Origin: Pedosphaera parvula Ellin514
GTDB lineage: Bacteria; Verrucomicrobiota; Verrucomicrobiia; Limisphaerales; Pedosphaeraceae
Reading direction: 5' to 3'
Length of the DNA stretch: 64,000 bases
Assembly: GCF_000172555.1 (NCBI RefSeq)
Contig: NZ_ABOX02000012.1
Coordinates: 102,676-166,675 of the forward strand
Shown here: one piece after another, positions 1 through 8,124 of the stretch
Position numbering within the stretch: position 1 is the stretch's first letter
Layout of the letters: each line of letters begins with the position of its first letter
Position numbers and translations under genes: made by a program
The notes under the pieces: model-generated
Databases searched by the model: none
Told to the model about the DNA's origin: nothing
What the model saw: only the letters and a program-made list of their open reading frames with translations

Positions 1-1
1 G

Positions 2-547
2 ACTGAGGCTATTTCCCTGATCCCTGGAATTATCCCCGATGCTGTGATCCTCGATCATGTTTTAGCTGATGGCGAACTGGGATTGGAATTCCTGCCGGAA
101 TTAAAAGAACTCCAACCGTTTGCCCCGATCATAATTGTTTCAGGGGCGTTGGAGGTGCATCAACAGTTTCAAGCATTGCAGGGGCCCCGACGGGCTCACT
201 ATTGTCTTCCCAAGCCGGTCGATGTCCATGAACTTCGTCGCACGGTCGAAACCGCTCTCAAGGAATGTGGAGCCGCTGAAGTCATTCGCCAGTTTGAAGC
301 CTTGGAACGGTCTAAACGGATCGACGCTCACGAGTTACTGAGCCGATCCACCGATAGGTTGAGTCGCCAGAACAAAATTCGCGACATCATAGCCAAATCT
401 GAAGGGCGACCCAACATTTCAGCCCTGGCCAGGGAATTCAATGTCGCCCGGCGAACCATCATTCGTGATTTACAGGAGTTGATCAGACGCGGCCAGGTAT
501 CCCCGGCAAAATATCCGGAATGGGAAAACGCTGATACAGAAGAATGA
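2..547 (+). CDS. Response regulator with C-terminal HTH, 5' end missing
   Basis: The reading frame is open to the left edge of the window, so the start lies outside. The visible part begins inside a CheY-like receiver domain: the phospho-acceptor Asp is in the ILDHVLADG motif (codon 53-55) and the conserved Lys is in LPKPVD, about 50 residues on. After a charged linker comes a helix-turn-helix (ISALAREFNVARRTIIRDLQ) resembling the DeoR/HTH-11 winged-helix group. This is therefore a DNA-binding two-component regulator. The cognate kinase is not in view and the target genes are unknown. A strong inverted repeat follows the stop codon. Confidence 0.75.
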   Translation, partial: TEAISLIPGIIPDAVILDHVLADGELGLEFLPELKELQPFAPIIIVSGALEVHQQFQALQGPRRAHYCLPKPVDVHELRRTVETALKECGAAEVIRQFEALERSKRIDAHELLSRSTDRLSRQNKIRDIIAKSEGRPNISALAREFNVARRTIIRDLQELIRRGQVSPAKYPEWENADTEE

Positions 548-570
548 CCGGGAGGTTGACCCGGCACAAT

Positions 571-620
571 AAACGGCCATCTGGGCGCATTCCTGCTGAG
601 GCATGCGCCCAGATGGGTTT
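571..620 (+). terminator. Strong hairpin after the response regulator
   Basis: A perfect 14-bp inverted repeat, 577-590 against 603-616, encloses a 12-nt loop. It is extended at its base by AAAC (571-574) pairing with GTTT (617-620) around a two-base bulge. It lies 23 bp after the stop codon. The T tract after the stem is short, so it may be a weak intrinsic terminator or another structured element. Confidence 0.5.
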
Positions 621-1093
621 ATCCCCACCCCCTAAAATTGCGATCCAGGCGGCTGGCGCCACCTTTTACGGGTTTCGCAACTGCGGCAAAATTCAAAGCC
701 CAAGGCTTTACCCGACTGTCAAACTGGTGTCCTACGCCTAATATCTTTGCATACTGGTCTCCCAGTAATGTGTAATTTGTGCTGTAACCACCCAGAACCT
801 TGATCGGCGCGTTCGAGTTCCAGTTGGCTCGTTGCCTTCCCGTCGGATTAAATATGTATAGTTTCCTAGCCATACTAGTCTGGTGTTATGCTTCTGCCTG
901 CTTTCAGCAACCTCAATGCCAACTCCATAAATATCGAAAAACCTGCAATTTTTACCTTCAGACTCATAGGGAAAGCAAAATTTACACGCATACTGCGTGA
1001 ATCTCATCCAAATTACTCTCTCATAGCTTATTATCTTTGTGGCTCAAAAAGGCTTAAAACTGGATTCACCTGCTGGCACCCTATACAGTCGGC
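621..1093. other. Intergenic region without a recognisable gene
   Basis: No convincing gene was found. Two overlapping minus-strand frames (about 619-873 and 738-1007) have no ribosome-binding site and match no family I recognise. They could be a decayed reading frame with one frameshift near 870, but this is weak. The promoter of the following ABC transporter gene should lie here; no clear -35/-10 pair was identified. Confidence 0.4.
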
Positions 1094-2902
1094 ATGCTGA
1101 TGAACAACTCGTTCCGCGCCTTACGTTACTTCCGCCGCGATGCGCCGCGTATCGCGGTCATGGCCTTGTTGCTGGGGGCCAGCATCATTACCAATCTGCT
1201 TAAACCATGGCCATTGGCCATTATTGTCGATGCTGTTTTAGGAACCAAACCTCTGCCAGGCTGGTTTGGAGCGGGATTGAATGCATGGCCGAAGAGCAGG
1301 CTCTTGATTCTATTGAGCGTTGCCACCTTGATTTTGCATCTGAGCCAGGGATTTCTTTCCGCGGCGACGAATTACCTCTCCATCAAGGTCGGACTTCAAG
1401 GCCTGCGTCGCGTTCGCAATGAGGTATTTGGTCGCATGGAGAAGTTGTCGATGAAGTTTTACCACGGTTCCAAAACCGGCGACCTGATTTATCGCGCCAC
1501 CTGGGACACCTATTCCTTCCAGACGCTTTTCCAACAAGGTCTAATTACATTCTTTACTGCCCTGCTCACCTTGATCTTGATGGTTGTGGTCATGTGTCAG
1601 ATCAACGTTTCCCTTACACTTGCTTCCCTGGCCACCGCCCCTCTGCTGGTGATCTCCGTGAAATACTTTGGAAAGAAGATGCGTGAACGCGGTGCCGAAG
1701 CCCAGCAGGCTGACAGCCAGGTGACCTCCTTCATACAACAAACCATTCATGCACTTCCACTCATCCAGAGCTACACCAGTGAACAGGATGAAGAACGAAA
1801 ATTTAAATCTCAAACTGCCGAAGCCCAGCAAAAGCGACTTTCGCAACATGCTTGGGAATTGCTTTACTGGCTGGCCATTGCTGTTGCTTTCAGCATTGGC
1901 ACCGCAGCAATTGTTTGGTTGGGAAGCGTGCAGGTCATAAATCATAAACTGACGGTTGGAGAATTACTCGTTTTTACCGCCTATCTGGCGCAGCTCTATG
2001 AGCCACTCAATCAACTCTCCCATGTTGGTGCGACGGTTGCCAATGCCAGTGCCGGAACCCAAAGGGTATTCGAGATATTGGATACGAAGGAGGAGATTAT
2101 TGATTCGCCGAATGCCAGAGCAATTGCAGGTTCCAACTCAACCACCCGCTCCACTTCACCAGATAATTCCCTACAACTCACCGGCAGTGTGCAATTCGAC
2201 CACGTATCCTTCGGTTATGAAAAAGATCAAACGGTTCTCAGCGACATTAATTTTGCATTGGAGGCGGGTCAGTCATTGGCCATTATCGGTCCAAGCGGTG
2301 TTGGCAAGACAACCCTGCTGAACCTCCTGCCCCGTTTTTTTGATCCCATCCAGGGTGCAGTGCGGCTCGATGGAGTGGATACCCGGGATCTGAAGCTTGC
2401 TGATCTAAGATCCCATATTGCAGTCGTGCCACAGGAACCGATCCTTCTCCCGCTGACCATCGCTGAGAACATTGCCTACGGAAAGCCTGGTGCTTCATTG
2501 GAGGAAATTCGCGATGCGGCCCGGGCGGCAAATGCTGATAGCTTCATTCAAAAGCTTGCCCAAGGTTACAACACAGTTGTTGGAGAAGGAGCCGCCCCTT
2601 TAAGTGTTGGCGAAAGACAGCGGCTAAATCTTGCACGCGCCTTCCTTAAAGATGCTCAGATTCTGCTCCTGGATGAACCCACGAGTGCCTTGGATGCCGA
2701 AAGTGAAGCCTCCGTGATCGCCAGTGTCGAACAACTCATGCGGAAACGTACGACCCTGATTGTGGCTCATCGCTTAAGCACCATCCAGCGTGTGGATAAA
2801 ATTCTAGTTCTTCAAGACGGGAAGGTGACACAGATCGGAACCCCCGAGGCGTTGATTGCACAGCAGGGTTATTTTGCCGACTCTTCCCGGGCCCACCGAT
2901 AA
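1094..2902 (+). CDS. ABC exporter, fused permease and ATPase (MsbA/lipid-multidrug type)
   Basis: This 602-residue half-transporter has an N-terminal six-helix ABC membrane domain (about 1-315) and a C-terminal nucleotide-binding domain. Walker A is GPSGVGKT (about 399-406), the signature is LSVGERQ (about 503), Walker B is ILLLDEP (about 523), and the H-loop His lies in AHRLST (about 559). Such proteins work as inner-membrane homodimers that export lipids, peptides or drugs; the substrate cannot be told from sequence. Ser/Thr-rich residues near 345-360 form the linker. The start ATG at 1094 could be replaced by the ATG two codons later. It converges with hisA, 20 bp apart. A second exporter of the same size lies at 57.4-59.2 kb. 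Confidence 0.9.
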   Translation: MLMNNSFRALRYFRRDAPRIAVMALLLGASIITNLLKPWPLAIIVDAVLGTKPLPGWFGAGLNAWPKSRLLILLSVATLILHLSQGFLSAATNYLSIKVGLQGLRRVRNEVFGRMEKLSMKFYHGSKTGDLIYRATWDTYSFQTLFQQGLITFFTALLTLILMVVVMCQINVSLTLASLATAPLLVISVKYFGKKMRERGAEAQQADSQVTSFIQQTIHALPLIQSYTSEQDEERKFKSQTAEAQQKRLSQHAWELLYWLAIAVAFSIGTAAIVWLGSVQVINHKLTVGELLVFTAYLAQLYEPLNQLSHVGATVANASAGTQRVFEILDTKEEIIDSPNARAIAGSNSTTRSTSPDNSLQLTGSVQFDHVSFGYEKDQTVLSDINFALEAGQSLAIIGPSGVGKTTLLNLLPRFFDPIQGAVRLDGVDTRDLKLADLRSHIAVVPQEPILLPLTIAENIAYGKPGASLEEIRDAARAANADSFIQKLAQGYNTVVGEGAAPLSVGERQRLNLARAFLKDAQILLLDEPTSALDAESEASVIASVEQLMRKRTTLIVAHRLSTIQRVDKILVLQDGKVTQIGTPEALIAQQGYFADSSRAHR

Positions 2903-2922
2903 GGCCTTCCACAATTATCTTT

Positions 2923-3690
2923 TCACGTGCTGGCTGGCTTGCGATTAAAGGCGACAACATCTTCATAACGCACGCCAGTGCCCCCAAAGATATCGAGTGC
3001 CGAACCGATTGTCAGATCCACCCTGCCCTTGCCCAGCCTGGTGACTTCTTCAAGATCTTGAAGGCTGCTCGCACCACCCGCATAAGTTGTGGGAATAGGG
3101 CTCCAGCGACCCAATTTCTCCACTAATTCATGGTCGATGCCCCGGCACAAACCTTCAACATCCACCGCATGGATAAGAAATTCAGCACAGTAGTCGGCAA
3201 ATCGCTGCAGCGACTCCTCGGCAACGGTTAACTCCGTAAACTTTTGCCAACGATCGGTAACCACAAAATAGTCTGCGCCTTTGCGACGGCAACTCAGATC
3301 CAAAACAAGTTGCTTCTTCCCAATGGCCTTCACCAATCGTGTTAACCGATCCCAATCAACTCGCCCCCCTTGAAACACCCACGATGTGACAATGACATGT
3401 GAAGCGCCTTCACGCAGGAAACTCGCAGCATTATCAATGGTGATTCCACCACCAATATGAAGCCCGCCCGGGTAGGCCCGTAATGCCGCCCTCCCCGCCT
3501 CTTCGTTTCCAGGCCCGAGCATGATCACATGGCCGCCTTTCAGTCCGTCTCGCTTATACATTTCAGCGTAATATGCGCTGGAGCGGTCGGAGACGAAATT
3601 CGTGCGCAATGCCGAGGCGCCGCTTTCCAGCGTTCCACCGACAATTTGCTTTACCTTACCTTCATGCAGATCGATGCACGGACGAAACAT
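2923..3690 (-). CDS. hisA: HisA, eukaryotic-type ProFAR isomerase
   Basis: The protein is a phosphoribosylformimino-5-aminoimidazole carboxamide ribotide isomerase, fourth step of histidine synthesis, with a TIM-barrel fold. The sequence begins MFRPCIDLHEGKVKQIVGG and carries GGHVIMLG, YPGGLHIGGGI, GASHVIVTSWVF, LDLSCRR, VTDRWQKF and TYAGG near its end. These resemble plant and fungal HIS6 far more than standard bacterial HisA. The start was placed at the ATG whose product begins directly with the conserved barrel strand; the frame stays open a further 201 bases upstream through a REP-like repeat, which is unlikely to be coding. No other his gene is nearby. Length is about 255 residues. Confidence 0.88.
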   Translation of the reverse strand: MFRPCIDLHEGKVKQIVGGTLESGASALRTNFVSDRSSAYYAEMYKRDGLKGGHVIMLGPGNEEAGRAALRAYPGGLHIGGGITIDNAASFLREGASHVIVTSWVFQGGRVDWDRLTRLVKAIGKKQLVLDLSCRRKGADYFVVTDRWQKFTELTVAEESLQRFADYCAEFLIHAVDVEGLCRGIDHELVEKLGRWSPIPTTYAGGASSLQDLEEVTRLGKGRVDLTIGSALDIFGGTGVRYEDVVAFNRKPAST

Positions 3691-3762
3691 GTTGCCAAAG
3701 TAGATGCTTCGTTGCCATGAGTCTATACCGAATGCCGAAAGAAATTTCCGAATGGCAGGAGG

Positions 3763-3850
3763 GATTTTGGTTTGAGGCAAGGCGGAGCCCGCAGGCGCTA
3801 TCAGTAGATAGCGACCAGGGCGACAACGCCGCCTCAAATCAAAAGCACCC
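3763..3850. repeat. REP-like palindromic element
   Basis: The core is a perfect hairpin: CGCTATC (3796-3802), loop AGTA, GATAGCG (3807-3813). It is flanked by imperfect outer arms: 3763-3786 (ending TTTGAGGCAAGGCGG) is partly complementary to 3828-3846 (GCCGCCTCAAATCAAAA). The layout, a short perfect core within long GC-rich imperfect arms between genes, is typical of dispersed REP/BIME elements. No second copy was noticed in this window. The rest of the gap between hisA and thiG (3851-4103) shows no gene and no TPP riboswitch motif. Confidence 0.55.
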
Positions 3851-4103
3851 TGCTCCCAATCACTAATGAATTTTCTGGTCCCTAAAACCATGACTTTTCA
3901 GTCTCCATTTTCCACAAATTTATTTCCTTCGTTCATTCTGTTTCTTTTCCCCATTTCGGAAATTAATTTGGCATTCGGTATAGACTTGAAAGTTTCCTGC
4001 CCTTGCTCATGGACGTTGAAGCTAAACTACAATGCCTTAGCAGTTAATCTGATGAAACGCCTACCCTCTCGACAAATCCTTAATTTGCCTAATACTGTGT
4101 CCG

Positions 4104-4892
4104 ATGCGTTTGGCGACTCAATCATTGAATATTGCCGGTCGAGAGTTTAAATCCCGGTTGATTCTGGGCACGGGCAAATTCTCTTCTCCGGAGGCGATGC
4201 GTGATGCTCTCGCCGCAAGCGGGACAGAAATGGTCACTGTCGCGCTTCGACGCGCTGACCTCACTGGCAAAGGTGATCCATTCGCCAACATCCTCGAATT
4301 TATTGATCCCAAAAAGTACCTGCTTTTGCCCAATACCAGTGGTGCAATGAACGCGGAGGAAGCTGTTCGTTTGGCCCGCCTGGCAGTGGCTGCAGGTTTG
4401 CCTAAATGGGTAAAGCTCGAAATTCATCCTGATCCGCGTTATCTCCTGCCGGATCCAATCGAAACTCTGAAGGCCGCTGAAATCCTCGTCAAAGAAGGTT
4501 TCACAGTGCTTCCCTATATTAACGCCGACCCCGTACTCGCCAAACGACTGCAGGAAGCGGGTACCGCCACTGTCATGCCTTTGGGTTCGCCAATCGGTTC
4601 CAACCGCGGTCTGCAAACCCGTGATCAACTTCGCATCATTATTGAACAAGCCACAGTGCCGGTGGTTGTTGATGCCGGAATTGGCGCCCCGAGTCACGCC
4701 GCCGAGGCGCTGGAGTTGGGAGCCGACGCAGTCCTGGTAAATACCGCCATCGCCATTGCCAGCGATCCAAACCGCATGGCCATCGCTTTCAAGAGTGCGG
4801 TCGAAGCTGGACGTGCAGCTTATGAAATTGGGCTCGGTCCACAACAAGATGCCGCCAGCCCCACCAGTCCGCTTACGGCTTTTTTAGGCTGA
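4104..4892 (+). CDS. thiG: Thiazole synthase ThiG
   Basis: ThiG builds the thiazole phosphate of thiamine from deoxyxylulose phosphate, dehydroglycine and ThiS thiocarboxylate, in the cytoplasm. The 262-residue TIM barrel shows the family motifs [10 protein letters not shown], the Schiff-base Lys in VKLEIHPD (about residue 104), the phosphate-binding [12 protein letters not shown], and [22 protein letters not shown] written here only as landmarks in pieces: [10 protein letters not shown] and [14 protein letters not shown]. Length is normal. No thiS, thiH/thiO or thiE is adjacent, and no TPP riboswitch was seen in front. Confidence 0.95.
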   Translation: MRLATQSLNIAGREFKSRLILGTGKFSSPEAMRDALAASGTEMVTVALRRADLTGKGDPFANILEFIDPKKYLLLPNTSGAMNAEEAVRLARLAVAAGLPKWVKLEIHPDPRYLLPDPIETLKAAEILVKEGFTVLPYINADPVLAKRLQEAGTATVMPLGSPIGSNRGLQTRDQLRIIIEQATVPVVVDAGIGAPSHAAEALELGADAVLVNTAIAIASDPNRMAIAFKSAVEAGRAAYEIGLGPQQDAASPTSPLTAFLG

Positions 4893-4958
4893 ACTACTTT
4901 TTTTCAAAAAATGGTTCATCGACATTATTTCGGAAGTTGATAAACATCTGGGTTTCGT

Positions 4959-5975
4959 ATGAAGCAAAATGCTTTATCGTTGGCAAGGGTTCGCAACATA
5001 CTCGCCGCCGCAAGCAGGACACGCACGCTTGTAATCGGTGATGTCATGCTCGACCATTTTATCTGGGGTCATGTGGCGCGGATTTCACCCGAAGCTCCTG
5101 TTCCGGTGGTGGATTTTGACCGCGAAAGTTTCATTCCGGGCGGAGCTGCCAATGTGGCTCGCAACCTCACGGCTCTCCAGGTTCCCACAGATTTATTCGG
5201 AGTGGTTGGCCGCGATCAGGCAGCCTTGCAGTTGAAACAATTGCTTACTGAAACGGGAATCGGTTGTACGGGCTTGCTGCCCGATGCCACTCGCGCTACC
5301 AGCGTGAAAGCCAGAATCGTCGCCCATCAGCAACAGGTGGTGCGGCTGGACCGGGAAACCCGGGGCAGACTCGATCATAAAATGACTCGTCGCCTTCTTG
5401 CTGCATTGGAAGCACAAATCACGACCACTGCCGCGGTTATTATCGGCGATTATGGGAAAGGTGTGGTCACCCAGGATCTCCTCGATGGAGCCAGGCTCCT
5501 TTGTCGGCGACATGGCGTCTGGCTAAGTTTGGATCCGAAACCGGTACATCAATTGAACCTGACCGGGTTGTCGTTGATCACACCAAATCGCAAGGAAGCC
5601 TTTGAATTGGCAAATCTTCCGGATGATACCAAGGACCCAAATCCATTGGCCGACAAAAACCTGATGTTGGTGGTAGAACGATTACTGAAGGCACTGAAAC
5701 CCGTTCTTCTTCTGGTCACGCTGGGAGAACTTGGAATGCTCCTCTGCCGCGAAGGTCAGAAACCCTTTCATATCCCCACCCAGGCTCAGGAAGTTTTCGA
5801 TGTATCTGGCGCTGGCGATACTGTGATTGCCTCATTTACCCTCGCCATTGCGGGCGGGGCATCTCCGGTGGAAGCCGCCATGATTTCGAATCATGCTGCA
5901 GGCATCGTCGTCGGCAAGGTGGGCACTGCCGTTACCTCACCTGCAGAACTGGTCAAAAGCTTTCAAAGAGCCTAA
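4959..5975 (+). CDS. rfaE1: D-glycero-beta-D-manno-heptose-7-phosphate kinase (RfaE1 domain)
   Basis: This is a 338-residue PfkB/ribokinase-family enzyme corresponding to the N-terminal kinase half of HldE; it phosphorylates heptose 7-phosphate at C1 for ADP-heptose, the inner-core LPS sugar precursor. Key motifs are the substrate-binding GGAANVARNL, the kinase segment GDYGKGVVTQDLL, SLITPNRKEA and the catalytic DVSGAGDTVIAS near the C-terminus. The nucleotidyltransferase half is missing, so the adenylyltransferase must be encoded elsewhere (the split HldA/HldC arrangement). panB follows only 9 bp downstream, which suggests cotranscription. Confidence 0.9.
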   Translation: MKQNALSLARVRNILAAASRTRTLVIGDVMLDHFIWGHVARISPEAPVPVVDFDRESFIPGGAANVARNLTALQVPTDLFGVVGRDQAALQLKQLLTETGIGCTGLLPDATRATSVKARIVAHQQQVVRLDRETRGRLDHKMTRRLLAALEAQITTTAAVIIGDYGKGVVTQDLLDGARLLCRRHGVWLSLDPKPVHQLNLTGLSLITPNRKEAFELANLPDDTKDPNPLADKNLMLVVERLLKALKPVLLLVTLGELGMLLCREGQKPFHIPTQAQEVFDVSGAGDTVIASFTLAIAGGASPVEAAMISNHAAGIVVGKVGTAVTSPAELVKSFQRA

Positions 5976-5984
5976 TTTCATTTG

Positions 5985-6746
5985 ATGAGTGCGGATAAGA
6001 TCACGGCCAAAGATATTCGTGCGATGAAACAGCGTGGTGAGAAAATCGCCGCGCTCACCGCTTACGATTTTCCCATGACGCGACTCCTGGATGAATCCGG
6101 GATTCCTCTGCTCCTGGTTGGCGACTCCCTGGGTATGGTCGTCCTCGGATATTCAGACACAACTTTGGTCACCATGGAGGAGATGGAGCATCACGTCCGG
6201 GCTGCTGCACGAGCCAAACCCCGTGCTCTCCTGGTAGCCGATCTTCCATTCAAGAGTTACGAGACCGTGGAGGACGCTCTTCAGAGTGCGCGTCGCCTGA
6301 TGCTGGCTGGCGCCGAAGCCGTTAAAGCTGAAGGTGGCCATAGCATCGAGAAGCAAGTGCGCGCCATTGTCGCGGACGGAATCCCCTTCCTGGGCCATCT
6401 GGGGATGCTGCCGCAGCATGTTCGCGAAGAAGGTGGTTATCATATCAAAGGCAAAATTGAAGCCGAACGGCAATCGTTGCTGGCCGACGCGCAAAGTTTG
6501 GTTGAAGCAGGCGCTTTTGGCATCGTCCTGGAATTGGTAACCAAAACCGTTGCTGGAGAGTTGACGCGCAGCGTTCCGATTCCAACCATCGGCATAGGCT
6601 CAGGCTCGGAATGTGATGGCCAGATTCTGGTCACCCATGATCTGGTTGGAATGTTTCCCTGGTTTACGCCACGGTTCGTGACCCCGAGAATGAATGGAGC
6701 CGAGCAAATGCGTGCCGCCGTCCAGGACTGGAAAAAATCCCTCTAA
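5985..6746 (+). CDS. panB: 3-methyl-2-oxobutanoate hydroxymethyltransferase
   Basis: PanB transfers a hydroxymethyl group from methylene-tetrahydrofolate to alpha-ketoisovalerate, giving ketopantoate for pantothenate and CoA. The 253-residue (beta/alpha)8 protein carries TAYDFPMTRLLDESG, the metal-site VGDSLGMVVLGY, ADLPF, the acidic AVKAEGG and IPTIGIGSG. The ATG at 5985 was preferred to a TTG one codon earlier. It sits between the heptose kinase and moaC with short gaps, forming a mixed housekeeping operon. Confidence 0.95.
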   Translation: MSADKITAKDIRAMKQRGEKIAALTAYDFPMTRLLDESGIPLLLVGDSLGMVVLGYSDTTLVTMEEMEHHVRAAARAKPRALLVADLPFKSYETVEDALQSARRLMLAGAEAVKAEGGHSIEKQVRAIVADGIPFLGHLGMLPQHVREEGGYHIKGKIEAERQSLLADAQSLVEAGAFGIVLELVTKTVAGELTRSVPIPTIGIGSGSECDGQILVTHDLVGMFPWFTPRFVTPRMNGAEQMRAAVQDWKKSL

Positions 6747-6749
6747 TAT

Positions 6750-7202
6750 ATGGGCAGACTTACGCACATCAACTCCCGGGGTGAAGCCAGCATGGTGGAT
6801 GTTTCCTCAAAACCGGTCCAATTGCGTGAAGCCGTCGCTTCCGGTGAAATTTGGTTGCAAACCGACACGCTCAAACTCATACAGTCAGAAAACATTGCAA
6901 AGGGAAATGTTCTCGCGGCAGCCCGGTTGGCAGGCATCATGGCGGCAAAGAAAACCGGCGAGTTGATTCCTCTTTGTCATCCTCTACCTATTTCCCACTG
7001 TGAGGTTAATTTTGAGTTCCCCGAGACCAGGGACCGCATTATAATTAAAGCTTCTGCGAAGATTTCCGCCCAGACCGGTGTTGAAATGGAAGCGTTGACT
7101 GCGGTTAGTGTAGCCGCTTTGACCATTTACGACATGTGTAAAGCGGTGGATAAGCAAATGCGAATTACCGATATAAAATTGATTTCGAAAACAAAAAAAT
7201 AA
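6750..7202 (+). CDS. moaC: Cyclic pyranopterin monophosphate synthase MoaC
   Basis: MoaC converts 3',8-cyclo-dihydro-GTP (the MoaA product) into cyclic pyranopterin monophosphate, the first stable molybdenum cofactor intermediate. The 150-residue protein has the family motifs [17 protein letters not shown] and [11 protein letters not shown] with [14 protein letters not shown], including the catalytic Lys. It starts 3 bp after panB and is followed 6 bp later by mogA, so the two cofactor genes are translationally close. moaA is not in this window. Confidence 0.95.
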   Translation: MGRLTHINSRGEASMVDVSSKPVQLREAVASGEIWLQTDTLKLIQSENIAKGNVLAAARLAGIMAAKKTGELIPLCHPLPISHCEVNFEFPETRDRIIIKASAKISAQTGVEMEALTAVSVAALTIYDMCKAVDKQMRITDIKLISKTKK

Positions 7203-7208
7203 TTCTTT

Positions 7209-7691
7209 ATGCAACTTCTGGTTGGAATTATCACCATTTCGGATCGTGCTTCAAAAGGCCTTTATGACGACCTTGGCGGGCCGGCGCTTAAAAAAGCTGC
7301 CTTGGATTATGGCTGGAAGGTCTTGGCGGAGTCTTTGGTTCCCGATGAAAAGCGTGACATTCAACGTGCCATTCGGGAGCAGATAGCCAAAGGTTGTCAG
7401 CTTATTCTGACGACGGGCGGCACCGGAGTAGCTTTGCGTGATGTTACCCCGGAAGCAGTCCGCGAAATCGCCATCCGCGAGTTGCCGGGATTCGGCGAAG
7501 TCATGCGCCTGGAATCCATGAAGATCACAAAGAACGCCATCCTATCACGCAACCTTGCGGTGGTGGTGGAAAAGACTCTGGTAATCTGCCTGCCCGGCAA
7601 ACCCAGTGGTGCCACCGAATGCCTAAGCTTCGTGGTCGGTGCAATTCCACATTGCGTTGAAGTGTTGCAGGAAGTTCCCACCAGTTGCTAA
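7209..7691 (+). CDS. mogA: Molybdopterin adenylyltransferase / MoaB-Mog family
   Basis: The 160-residue MoCF-biosynthesis domain has GIITISDRASKG at its start, the TTGGTG nucleotide loop followed by RDVTPEA, and the substrate-binding LPGKPSGATECL. Proteins of this type adenylate molybdopterin before metal insertion. MogA and MoaB paralogues are hard to separate by eye; TTGGTG, RDVTPEA and the position directly behind moaC support a cofactor role. The reading frame ends 13 bp before the next lipoprotein gene. Confidence 0.88.
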   Translation: MQLLVGIITISDRASKGLYDDLGGPALKKAALDYGWKVLAESLVPDEKRDIQRAIREQIAKGCQLILTTGGTGVALRDVTPEAVREIAIRELPGFGEVMRLESMKITKNAILSRNLAVVVEKTLVICLPGKPSGATECLSFVVGAIPHCVEVLQEVPTSC

Positions 7692-7704
7692 ACTAGACGT
7701 AGTT

Positions 7705-8067
7705 ATGAAATGCATGGTTTGCTTTCTAATTCTCGCCATTTCAGTGGCTGGATGCACCTCGGAGAAGGAAGCCCGCAGGAGAGAGGTAAAAGCTTATTGG
7801 ACCGGCCAGCAACAAGGCACAGCTCAAGGTCAGGCACCCAAGTTCACCGTGCTGGTCCTCGGTAACGTTGCCAATCATACGATTCCCTGGACGATCGAAC
7901 TCACGCTTGCCAAGGCACTGATTGAAGCTTCATACCAGGGTTTGGGCAATCCTGTGAGTATCACGGTAACGCGTAATGGTGAAGCGGTGAAGGTAGATCC
8001 CATTCGCGTGCTTCGTGGCTATGACTTTCCTTTGGAAGCGGGAGACCGGATCGAGCTTGCTCCTTGA
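7705..8067 (+). CDS. Small lipoprotein with SLBB-like domain
   Basis: The 120-residue protein begins with a short hydrophobic signal and a lipobox, SVAGC, with the lipidated Cys at about residue 17. The C-terminal 75 residues (VLVLGNVANHTIPW, then SITVTRNGEAVKV, then LEAGDRIEL) resemble the SLBB/beta-grasp domain of polysaccharide export proteins of the Wza type. It lacks the N-terminal Poly_export domain, so it is not a complete export channel. The ATG at 7705 was chosen because it directly precedes the signal peptide. The function is unknown; a role at the outer membrane is inferred from the lipobox. Confidence 0.65.
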   Translation: MKCMVCFLILAISVAGCTSEKEARRREVKAYWTGQQQGTAQGQAPKFTVLVLGNVANHTIPWTIELTLAKALIEASYQGLGNPVSITVTRNGEAVKVDPIRVLRGYDFPLEAGDRIELAP

Positions 8068-8124
8068 GGCAGCAATTACTTTTGTCGTGCGCTTAAATCC
8101 CGACTCCCCTATACCAACTCAAGA

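Noticed and set aside
619..1007. Two overlapping minus-strand frames that could be a gene remnant
   Set aside because: No ribosome-binding site, no family recognised and the two frames would need a frameshift; not enough to call a gene.
3851..4103. TPP riboswitch before thiG
   Set aside because: The CTGAGA and ACCTGA-type conserved blocks are absent.
3866..4150. Plus-strand frame of 94 codons ahead of thiG
   Set aside because: It overlaps the thiG start and has composition like non-coding DNA; no similarity to ThiS.
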